From contig JAUIJE010000004.1 in the NCBI GenBank assembly GCA_030431455.1, forward strand, positions 1 to 64,000: 64,000 nt of DNA. The letters are read 5' to 3'. This document shows, piece after piece, positions 23,981 through 31,261 of this stretch. Under the pieces are notes generated by a model. The model saw only the letters and a list, made by a program, of their open reading frames with translations, ran no database searches and was not told the DNA's origin. This stretch comes from a bacterium (GTDB taxonomy: Bacteria; Myxococcota; UBA727; JAUIJE01). Position 1 is the stretch's first letter. Every line of letters starts with the position of its first letter. A program made the position numbers and the translations under genes.

Positions 23981-26323
23981 ATGCTGGACGCCGCCAAGAA
24001 GGCCCTGCTCGCCGCCGGTCACGGGCCCGCCCGGGACCTGGCCCCCCTCGAGCCCGACGGGAAAAAACGCGCCGCGGCCGTGCTGTTGCGTTCGCGGCAC
24101 GGCTTGTTCGTGGCCGCGTCGCAGGGCGCAGAGGCGCCGCGCGTCACCGCTGTGCACCTCCCGGACATGACGTACACGCGCGCGCTCCTCGGCGACCGCC
24201 TCGTGCTCGGGGGCGCGACCTACAACGTGTCCATCCGCGAACAAAAAACCGTGCGGCGGATGATCGCCCGGGCCCGCCTCGGCCCCGCCCCCGGGCCGCG
24301 CCTCGACAGCGTGCTGGTCCAGCCGGTGTCGCCCACCGAGCGCAGCGTGCTCGGCAAGGTCTGCGCCCACGACGAGCCCGTGCTGCTTTTGGTGCGCACC
24401 GACAACACCCGGGAGGTGAGCTCGCCCATCACCGCCCCCACGTCGGTGCGCCTGCTCCTCGTCGTGACGTTGCGGCGCACGTTGCTCATCGGGGTCAGCG
24501 CCCTCGGCGACTACGTCGTGAGCGAACACCTGCGCGCGCTGACCCGCACCCAAGAGGGCGTGATTCTGGCCGGGCAGCGTCTCGACGCCAAAGGCGAGCG
24601 CAGCCTGCTCGTCCGCGCGGTGCGCCTCGAGGCGCTCTCGCCCGCGGACCGGGTGTTCGCGGCGTTCGCGGACAACGTGCGCGGCGGTCCCGACGACGCC
24701 ACCGCCGCGGCCGGCGCCGCGCAGCTGTTCGCCTGGCTGGACAAACACGACGACTGGCGCGCGATGGTCGCGGCCTATTTTTTGGCCGGCCACGTCGAGG
24801 GCGCGCCCCGGGTCGACCAGGCCGGGCTCGATGCCGCCCTCCGCGCCGGGCTCGACGACGAGGACGGACCGCTTCGCCTGCGGCGGTGTTTTGTCGGGCT
24901 CGGGCTCGACTGCGACGCCGGGGCCCAGCTCTTGTCCCGGGCGATGGCCCTCGCGCCCGCGCGCGCGACCTTGCCCTTGGCCGACGCGCTGTGGGCCCAG
25001 CGCAAGGACGCGCCCGACGAGGAGGAGGGCCACGCCGCGGCCGACGCTTCCTTTGCCGTGCACCTCGCCGAGGCGGGCGAACACGAGCGTTCGCTCGCGC
25101 TGGTGGCGCGCCGCCTGGCCCGGCTCCCCGCTCACCAGATTCACGAGTACGTCGACGACGAGGACGACCCCCGGGCGCTGCGCACGGTGCGGGGCGAGCT
25201 GTTCCGCGCCCAGGAGCTGAGCCTGCGGGGGCTCGGCCGGGACGTGACCGCGACGTTGGCCGCGCGGTGCCAGAACGATCCCTTCGACGCCCCCGCCTTG
25301 GCCCGATTGGTGGATAGCGGGCCCGAGAGCCTGGCCCGGCGCGCGGGCACGGTGCTCGCGCTCCTCGCCCCCGGGGGGCTGGGGGGGGCGGCGCCCTCGC
25401 TGCGCACGTCGTGGGACACGGTGCGGGCCCTGGACCCCGAGGACGTGGACGCCCTCCGGCACCCCGAGGCCACCCACCGCGACATGCTGGTGGCGTTGCA
25501 GGAGTTTCTGGCCGAAGAGGAAAAGCCCGACGTGCGCGCGCTGCGCAACTTCTGTCAGCGGCTGGATCCCAAGAAGTTCCCGGACTTGGCCGCGGTGGTC
25601 ACCGACACCATGTACGCCCTGCGCCTGTCCAAGATCGACGTGTTCGTGTCCGCGGGCAAAAAATCGCTCGGGGTCCGCGCCTACCGGGGCAAGCCCCGCC
25701 TGCTCATCGTGGGCGAACGCCACCTCGACGCCGAGGACGCACACCACTTGCCGGTGGCGGAGCTAAGGTTCTTGGTCGCGGGCGAACTGGCCCATCTCGC
25801 CTTCGACCACGTGCGGGTCACCCTCGACGAGGTCTGGCGCGGCGCCTGGGACAAGGGCAAGACCGGGCTTGATCTTGCATTGACATTGCTACCGGCGTTC
25901 AAAGGGGCCAAGCTGATCGACAAGGCGCGCACGATCTTGTCGGTGGGCAACAAGGCGGTGCGCAAGGTGGACAAGACCACCAAGCAGGCCCTCCGGGACG
26001 AGACCATCGGGGCCGAGAACGCGGCCTTGCTCGAGGCCCACCAGTTGATGCAGCTGTCCGCGGACCGGGCCGGGCTGTTGTTGTGCGACGACCTGCTCGC
26101 GGCGGTGCGCGCGCTGTTCGTGGGCAAGCCCGAGGAGTTGGCGTTGGCCGACCGCTTCGGCCTGGTCGAGGCGTTGCGCCGCCGGGACGAGGACGGCCGC
26201 TGGCTCGACGCGGACCGGCTGATGCGGGCCCAGGCGTTGTTCGCGTTCTATCTCGACGACCGCTTCGACGCGCTGCGGGCCGCGCTCTACCGTGCGCCCG
26301 ACGAGGACGACGACGACCACTAG
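23981..26323 (+). CDS. Large protein with degenerate M48-like metallopeptidase domain
   Basis: 780 residues, cytoplasmic by appearance. The first 550 residues are Ala/Leu/Arg-rich and probably repeat-helical. The C-terminal third has M48 layout (ELRFLVAGELAHLAFDH, then LSADRAGLLLCDD). The zinc motif HExxH reads GELAH and the downstream Glu ligand is also lost (QLSAD), so no zinc peptidase activity is expected. ATG 23981 is the best start; the open frame upstream has no ribosome site. Its TAG stop lies within the CTAG at 26320-26323 that is also the boundary of the adjoining insertion sequence. Function unknown. Confidence 0.75.
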   Translation: MLDAAKKALLAAGHGPARDLAPLEPDGKKRAAAVLLRSRHGLFVAASQGAEAPRVTAVHLPDMTYTRALLGDRLVLGGATYNVSIREQKTVRRMIARARLGPAPGPRLDSVLVQPVSPTERSVLGKVCAHDEPVLLLVRTDNTREVSSPITAPTSVRLLLVVTLRRTLLIGVSALGDYVVSEHLRALTRTQEGVILAGQRLDAKGERSLLVRAVRLEALSPADRVFAAFADNVRGGPDDATAAAGAAQLFAWLDKHDDWRAMVAAYFLAGHVEGAPRVDQAGLDAALRAGLDDEDGPLRLRRCFVGLGLDCDAGAQLLSRAMALAPARATLPLADALWAQRKDAPDEEEGHAAADASFAVHLAEAGEHERSLALVARRLARLPAHQIHEYVDDEDDPRALRTVRGELFRAQELSLRGLGRDVTATLAARCQNDPFDAPALARLVDSGPESLARRAGTVLALLAPGGLGGAAPSLRTSWDTVRALDPEDVDALRHPEATHRDMLVALQEFLAEEEKPDVRALRNFCQRLDPKKFPDLAAVVTDTMYALRLSKIDVFVSAGKKSLGVRAYRGKPRLLIVGERHLDAEDAHHLPVAELRFLVAGELAHLAFDHVRVTLDEVWRGAWDKGKTGLDLALTLLPAFKGAKLIDKARTILSVGNKAVRKVDKTTKQALRDETIGAENAALLEAHQLMQLSADRAGLLLCDDLLAAVRALFVGKPEELALADRFGLVEALRRRDEDGRWLDADRLMRAQALFAFYLDDRFDALRAALYRAPDEDDDDH

Positions 26324-26331
26324 AACGCATC

Positions 26332-26733
26332 TCAAAATCGCCTGAGCAGTAGGGTTACGGCGGCGAGATGGACAAATCCGAGGTAGTTCTCAGCCTTCTC
26401 GTCCCATCTGACCGCCACCCGTCGGAAGCGTTTGAGCCAAGCGAACAGGCGCTCCACCATCCATCGCCGGCGGTACCTTCTGAACGAACGGCCGTCTTGT
26501 CTCCGCCGCGAGGGGCGTATTCCCCTCTTCTTTGGCGCGATGAGCTCGATGTTGCGCGCAGCAAGAATCCGGTCGTGCTTCCCGCTGTCCCACGCCTTGT
26601 CACCAATTAGGCGCGGCGGGAGTTCATCCACGAACGCAGCGTCGAGTGTTCGTTCGGTGAGAGCAACGTCGTGTCGGTTTCCTGGAGCAATAGCGAGAGC
26701 GAGAGGAAGACCATCTCCGTTTGCGATTGCCAT
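26332..26733 (-). CDS. IS5-family transposase, C-terminal part (orfB)
   Basis: 133 residues from the nominal ATG, but normally made as a fusion with orfA. It carries the DDE-domain sequence: LIGDKAWDSGK (second Asp region) and RWMVERLFAWLKRFRR (third acidic residue, the Y/R-(x)-E-K-type region). The frame continues upstream of its ATG through GSTTKLMAIANG to a run of five A and five G (minus strand; plus-strand CCCCCTTTTT at 26777-26786), where a -1 slip would join it to orfA and restore the usual family sequence. Confidence 0.85.
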   Translation of the reverse strand: MAIANGDGLPLALAIAPGNRHDVALTERTLDAAFVDELPPRLIGDKAWDSGKHDRILAARNIELIAPKKRGIRPSRRRQDGRSFRRYRRRWMVERLFAWLKRFRRVAVRWDEKAENYLGFVHLAAVTLLLRRF

Positions 26734-27104
26734 GAGTTTGGTCGTCGAGCCAGCCCGCGAAACCCCAACACATGATCCCCCTTTTTCGCGGGCACGTAGG
26801 TCCCGTCGATGAAGGCTTCCAAGTTGTTGATGCCGCCGCGTTCGACAAGGTCATCCCAAAGTGACTGGAGGATCTTCACAAAGACGCCCGCCTTCACCCA
26901 CGACTGAAAGCGCCGATGGCACGTTTGGTACGAGGGGTACTTGCTCGGGAGGTCTGCCCATGGCGCACCCGTCCGGAGCACCCACAAGATTCCGTTCAGC
27001 ACCGCACGAGCAGGCTGCGCTGGCCGCCCGCTTCCGTTCGGTCCACGCTTTTGCTCCGGAATCACCGCTTCAATCTTGGCCCCCTGCGCGTTCGTAAGTT
27101 TCAT
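26607..27104 (-). CDS. IS5-family transposase, N-terminal part (orfA)
   Basis: 165 residues in this frame. It contains the N-terminal DUF4096-like region (RAVLNGILWVLRTGAPWADLP, CHRRFQSWVKAG) and the first DDE aspartate in EAFIDGTYVPAKKG. The family sequence breaks off right after AKKG, at the A5G5 run, and continues in orfB. The tail after that point is therefore out of frame with the family. Together the two frames make a transposase of about 255 residues, normal for this group, so the element may still be active. Confidence 0.85.
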   Translation of the reverse strand: MKLTNAQGAKIEAVIPEQKRGPNGSGRPAQPARAVLNGILWVLRTGAPWADLPSKYPSYQTCHRRFQSWVKAGVFVKILQSLWDDLVERGGINNLEAFIDGTYVPAKKGDHVLGFRGLARRPNSWQSQTEMVFLSLSLLLQETDTTLLSPNEHSTLRSWMNSRRA

Positions 27105-27306
27105 CCCGCCCGTAGATCAGAACGAGATCCAGCCGTCGATCGCCGTGGGCGGGAGCAGCGCAAAGGCGCACTCTCCAGACCCAACGGCGCCAGCTTCTCG
27201 ACGTGGGTGAGGCGACCTGCGCGCCGAACGAGCAGCACCCCTTCGAAGCCCAAATGCCCGAAGAAGGCCCGGCTCGAAAGCGCCGAAGGCGATTTTGAGA
27301 CGTGCT

Positions 27307-28596
27307 CTAGCCGCCGAGCAGGGTCTCGTAGGAGCGGGCGATGGCCTGGGCGAGGATGAGCAAGTCGCCCACGTCGGTGTCCACGGTTTCGCCGTGGCCG
27401 TTGTCCCCGTAGAGCAGGTTGACGACGTGACCGCGCACCAGCACCGGAAACAATGCCACTGTCTGCGGGATCTTGCGGTGGGTGTGCTTGACCCATCCGG
27501 CGTGGGCGCGAACCCGGGCCAGCGGCCCGATGAAGTGGGCCCGGCTCTTTACCACGGTGCGAAACACGCTGTCTTGGTCGAGCACCGCCCGGTAGTGCTG
27601 AATCAGCGCGTCGGAGAAGCCTTCGCCCCGGCCCTTCCAGCCCACGAGCATCCCGGGATGAACTGTGAACAGCGCCGCGCGCCGGAAGTTGGACAGCGCG
27701 GCCCGGAGCACGACCTCCGCGATCTCTTCGCGGTTGTGGACCTGGGCGAGCAGGGCCCGGGCCTGCTCGACGCTGAGCGGGGTGTCGAGGCCGAACGGCA
27801 CCACCGGGGCGTGGCCGGCGGGGACCCAGCGCCCGGCCAGGGCGTCGTCCGGGGCTTGGCCCACGAAGGTGTCCGGGACCACAAACGCGTGCCCGGGCGA
27901 CGACGGGACGTCGGTGGCCGCGGGGGGGGCCACGCTGGTGAGCAACATCGCCTCGGCGGTCGCGGCCGGGCCATCGGTGGCGGTCTCGACCTCGTCGAAC
28001 GATTGCGGGGTCATGCTCCCGCCGTCTTTGCGCATGTACAGCGCGGCGAAGTCTTCTTCGGAGGTGAGCTCAGGGCCGGTCACCGCGGGCATCGACAAGG
28101 TGTCCGCGGGTTGCATGCGCTTGGCCACGATCGCGTCGCGGCCGAGCGGAATCGGGCGCAGCCCCGGGGAGATGCCGTAGGTCTCGCTCAACAGCTGCCA
28201 CATGCGCGCCTCGGCCACGACCACCGGGACCACCGGGCGGGAAAACCGCGCCGCGACCTGGTTGATCGTGGCCTCGTCGCCGGGGTCGGTCATGAGCAAG
28301 AACACCCCCGCGCTCCCGATGTGGTGGGGCACGACCCGGGCCTCGGCGGCAAACTTGCCGGGCAGCTGCCGCGCGACCTCCGGCTTGACCCGAATCGTGT
28401 CCTCAAAACCGGCGCGCACCCGGTGTTGCTGTCCGAGGGCGAGGGCGAGGTCTTTTTCGCTCACCCGGGCCTCGGCCAACAGGTTGGTGCCGAGCCGGTC
28501 GCCGAAGAGCACTTTTTGTTCCCACGCGGCGTAGAGGTCTTCGCGCGAACACGCGCCGCGGGCGAGGAGCAGCTGGCCGATCCGGGGCGCGGACAT
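27307..28596 (-). CDS. GspE N-terminal-domain (MshEN) protein
   Basis: 429 residues. The N-terminal 150 residues match the GspE/MshE N-terminal domain (MSAPRIGQLLLARG, VSEKDLALALGQQ, VPHHIGSAGVFLLMTDP), which in some ATPases binds cyclic-di-GMP. No secretion ATPase follows. Instead there is a linker and a C-terminal GAF-like region (about 290-429), an arrangement common in Myxococcota. Start ATG 28596 fits the domain edge. Its TAG stop sits in the CTAG flanking the insertion sequence, so the frame is intact. Likely a ligand-sensing or regulatory protein. Confidence 0.75.
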   Translation of the reverse strand: MSAPRIGQLLLARGACSREDLYAAWEQKVLFGDRLGTNLLAEARVSEKDLALALGQQHRVRAGFEDTIRVKPEVARQLPGKFAAEARVVPHHIGSAGVFLLMTDPGDEATINQVAARFSRPVVPVVVAEARMWQLLSETYGISPGLRPIPLGRDAIVAKRMQPADTLSMPAVTGPELTSEEDFAALYMRKDGGSMTPQSFDEVETATDGPAATAEAMLLTSVAPPAATDVPSSPGHAFVVPDTFVGQAPDDALAGRWVPAGHAPVVPFGLDTPLSVEQARALLAQVHNREEIAEVVLRAALSNFRRAALFTVHPGMLVGWKGRGEGFSDALIQHYRAVLDQDSVFRTVVKSRAHFIGPLARVRAHAGWVKHTHRKIPQTVALFPVLVRGHVVNLLYGDNGHGETVDTDVGDLLILAQAIARSYETLLGG

Positions 28597-28723
28597 GCGG
28601 GGGAATCTGGCACGGCCGGCGCGGATGCAAAAGCGCGCCCGGGCCCCGCGCCCGGCGGGTGAAACAGCCCGCGGCCCGCTTTCGTAGAGACAGAAACCGC
28701 GTCCACCGACGCAAGGAGTCTTT

Positions 28724-29311
28724 ATGAACCGCGCCCTCAGCCTCGCCTTGGTCCTGTCCGCGTTCGCCGCCGGGCCGGTCGCCGCCGCCACCTGGGACAT
28801 CGATCCGGTCCATTCCCACGTGGGCTTCAAGGTCGAGCACCTCGTGGTCACCAAGGTCCGCGGCAACTTCAACACCTTCTCCGGCACGGTGATGATCGAC
28901 GACAAAGACATCACCAAGTCCAAGGTCAACGTCACCATCGACGCGGCCAGCATCGACACCCGCAACCAAAAACGCGACGATCACCTGCGGTCCGAAGACT
29001 TCTTCTTCGTGAAAAAACACCCCCAGATCACGTTCACCTCGACCCGCATCAAGAAGGGCAAAGGCAAGACCCTCGAGGTGTTCGGCAAGCTCACCATGCG
29101 CGGGGTGACCAAACCTGTGCGGCTCGTGGTCGAAGGGCCGTCCCCCGAGGTCAAAGACCCCGGCGGCAACCTGCACCGCGGGTTGTCCGCCACCACCACC
29201 CTGCGGCGGCAGGACTGGGGCCTGACCTGGTCCAAGACCGTCGAGGGCACCTCGGTGGTCGGCGACGAAATCGAGATCGAGATCGAGGTCGAACTCACCC
29301 ACAAGCGCTGA
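28724..29311 (+). CDS. YceI-family periplasmic protein
   Basis: 195 residues. A signal peptide (about residues 1-22, cleaving near AAA) precedes the YceI lipocalin-like beta barrel, recognised from WDIDPVHSHVGFKVEHL, KRDDHLRSEDFF and LTMRGVTKPV. The family binds long isoprenoid-like lipids in the periplasm; the ligand here is unknown. AAGGAGT lies before ATG 28724. A strong terminator follows at 29374-29407. Confidence 0.92.
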   Translation: MNRALSLALVLSAFAAGPVAAATWDIDPVHSHVGFKVEHLVVTKVRGNFNTFSGTVMIDDKDITKSKVNVTIDAASIDTRNQKRDDHLRSEDFFFVKKHPQITFTSTRIKKGKGKTLEVFGKLTMRGVTKPVRLVVEGPSPEVKDPGGNLHRGLSATTTLRRQDWGLTWSKTVEGTSVVGDEIEIEIEVELTHKR

Positions 29312-29373
29312 GCCGAACAAACCGGATCGGTCCCCGAGCCCCGCTCGCGCAGACACCGAATCTGGTATCTACA

Positions 29374-29407
29374 CCCGCCGCCTCGCCGCGGCGGGTTTTC
29401 TCTTTTT
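29374..29407 (+). terminator. Intrinsic terminator after yceI-like gene
   Basis: A perfect 8-bp stem CCCGCCGC/GCGGCGGG (29374-29381 and 29388-29395) is followed by TTTTCTCTTTTT. It is the clearest rho-independent terminator in the window. Confidence 0.85.
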
Positions 29408-29472
29408 ACTCGGCGGTCGACGTGTCGATGGCCTGGTGGCGCCGCGGCGCCCCACCCAGCAGGAGAGCGGTC

Positions 29473-30477
29473 ATGCCCCACCACATCGTGCTCATCCCCG
29501 GCGACGGCATCGGCCCTGAGGTCTGCGCCGCGACCAAACGCGTGCTCGCGGCCACCTCGGTGCACATCGCCTGGGAAGAGCAGCCCGCGGGCATCGCCGC
29601 GCTCGAGGCCGGCTTTGACGACGCGCTCCCCGAGGTCACCATCGAGGCGGTCAAGCGCACCAAGATCGCCCTGAAGGGCCCCACCAACACCCCCAAAGGC
29701 GCCGGCCACGTGTCGGCCAACGTGAGGCTGCGCAAGGCGCTCGACCTCTACGCGTCGGTTCGTCCGGTGAAGAGCATCGCGGGCATCAAGACCCGCTACG
29801 ACAATGTCGACCTGGTGGTGTTCCGGGAGAACACCGAGGGGCTCTACGCGGGCATCGAGAACGAAATCTCCAAGAATGTCATTGTGTCGATCAAGGTCGT
29901 CACCGAAGCGGCGAGCCTGCGCATCGCCCGGAGCGCGTTCGAGTACGCGCGCAAACACGGCCGCAAGAAAGTCACCGCGGTGCACAAGGCCAACATCCTG
30001 AAGAAAGGGGACGGCCTGTTCTTGAACTGCGCGCGGCGCGTGGCCGAGGAATACCCCGAGGTGGGGTTCGACGACGCGATCATCGACGCGTGCTGTATGC
30101 GGCTGGTCAAAGACCCCACGGAGTTCGATGTGTTGCTGATGGAGAATCTCTACGGCGACATCATCTCCGACCTGTGCTCGGGCCTGGTGGGGGGCCTCGG
30201 GGTCGTCCCCGGGGCGAACGTGGGGGACGACGCGGCGGTGTTCGAGGCCGTCCATGGCACCGCCCCGGACATCGCGGGCAAGGGCCTCGCCAATCCCACT
30301 GCATTGATGAAGAGCGCGGTGCTCATGCTCGCCCACATCGGCGAGCTGTCCGCCTCCGAACGGCTGGAGGTCGCGCTCAACCGGGTGCTGGAGCAGGGCG
30401 AGGCCCGCACCGGCGATCTCGGGGGGCAGGCCACCACCGACGACTTCGCCGACGCGGTCATCGCCGCGCTGTCTTGA
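29473..30477 (+). CDS. NAD-dependent isocitrate dehydrogenase family protein
   Basis: 334 residues of the isocitrate/isopropylmalate dehydrogenase family. It has LIPGDGIGPEV, the substrate helix NVRLRKALDLYASVRPVKS, FRENTEGLYAG with the Asn-Thr characteristic of isocitrate rather than isopropylmalate enzymes, KANILKKGDG, and the metal-binding MENLYGDIISDL. The cofactor motif around EAVHGTAPDIAGKG favours NAD. This size matches NAD-type IDH of bacteria and eukaryotes. ATG 29473 has AGGAG upstream. It probably works in the citric acid cycle or in lysine/homoisocitrate metabolism; neighbours do not decide. Confidence 0.9.
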   Translation: MPHHIVLIPGDGIGPEVCAATKRVLAATSVHIAWEEQPAGIAALEAGFDDALPEVTIEAVKRTKIALKGPTNTPKGAGHVSANVRLRKALDLYASVRPVKSIAGIKTRYDNVDLVVFRENTEGLYAGIENEISKNVIVSIKVVTEAASLRIARSAFEYARKHGRKKVTAVHKANILKKGDGLFLNCARRVAEEYPEVGFDDAIIDACCMRLVKDPTEFDVLLMENLYGDIISDLCSGLVGGLGVVPGANVGDDAAVFEAVHGTAPDIAGKGLANPTALMKSAVLMLAHIGELSASERLEVALNRVLEQGEARTGDLGGQATTDDFADAVIAALS

Positions 30478-30512
30478 CGGGCCAAAGCCGCCGAGCCGTG
30501 GCAACATCGGGC

Positions 30513-31259
30513 ATGGCGCGGGGGGCCTTGGTTCTGTGGTTGTGGTGCGGGGCGCTCGCGGCCCAAGCCCCGGCCGCGGACCCGGCCGAGGGAGACCCGC
30601 CCGCCGCGGCCGGAGACAAAGACGGTCCCGAAGCAGACAGCGCCGTGACCGGCCCCGGCCCAAGATCGAGCCCAGCCCGGGCCGCGGGGCTTGATGCCCT
30701 CTTCGCGGGCGGGGGCGCGGCCGCGGGGTCTCTGGCCGGGGTGGTGGCGGTGGCGGGCACGGGGTGGGTGATCAGCTACATTCTGTCGTCGGCCGCGCTC
30801 GCCTTCGGGTACACCACCGCCCAGCGCTATGCCCCTTATGCCCTGGCCGCGGCGGTGAGCATCGTGGGGGTCTCGACGCTGTTGATCCCCCTTGGGGCCG
30901 CGTTTGGCATGTGGTGGGGGGCGGGCATCCGGGGGGTGCGGCTGTCTTTGGTCGGGGCCATCGGGGTCATGACCCTGGGGCTGTTGGTGGGTGCGTCGTT
31001 GGGCGCCACCGTGATGCTGCCGGTGGGGGTGGCGGGGGGCGCGGTGTGGGCGCTCCAAGCCGCGGCCGCCGACCGCGTGGTCCCCGCCCCCAACGGACAG
31101 CCCGCGTCGCTGTGGGTCATCGCCGGCCTGTACGGGCCCGCGGTGGGCGTCGTGCTCGGCACGTTGGCCGGGGCCGCCATCGGTCCGGTGGTGAGCGGGG
31201 CGTACTGGGGGTATCGCGCGGTGCCGCTCCCCGGCGAGCTCGGTCCCATCGGGGAATAG
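30513..31259 (+). CDS. Multi-pass membrane protein of unknown function
   Basis: 248 residues. A signal-like N-terminal hydrophobic segment (about 4-18) precedes a Pro/Glu/Ala-rich linker, then four or five hydrophobic segments with many Gly and Ala residues (from about residue 60 to the end). ATG 30513 is 35 bp after the dehydrogenase stop on the same strand. No family motif is recognised; it converges with the large lipoprotein gene 2 bp away. Confidence 0.65.
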   Translation: MARGALVLWLWCGALAAQAPAADPAEGDPPAAAGDKDGPEADSAVTGPGPRSSPARAAGLDALFAGGGAAAGSLAGVVAVAGTGWVISYILSSAALAFGYTTAQRYAPYALAAAVSIVGVSTLLIPLGAAFGMWWGAGIRGVRLSLVGAIGVMTLGLLVGASLGATVMLPVGVAGGAVWALQAAAADRVVPAPNGQPASLWVIAGLYGPAVGVVLGTLAGAAIGPVVSGAYWGYRAVPLPGELGPIGE

Positions 31260-31261
31260 CG

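Larger units (their letters stand above)
26324..27306 (-). mobile_element. IS5-family insertion sequence (IS427-like), about 983 bp
   Basis: Terminal inverted repeats share the block TCTCAAAATCGCCT (left end about 26331-26344; right end, inverted, about 27286-27299), with about 21 of 24 outer positions matching. Both ends abut CTAG (26320-26323 and 27307-27310), consistent with a 4-bp target duplication as made by IS5 members. The transposase is split in two overlapping frames. About 200 bp inside the right end (27105-27306) lies before the first transposase start and holds no supported gene. Confidence 0.85.

Noticed and set aside
27105-27306. Possible passenger gene in the right part of the insertion sequence
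   Set aside because: The only open frames are continuations of antisense shadows across the element border; no start with a ribosome site and no recognisable product.
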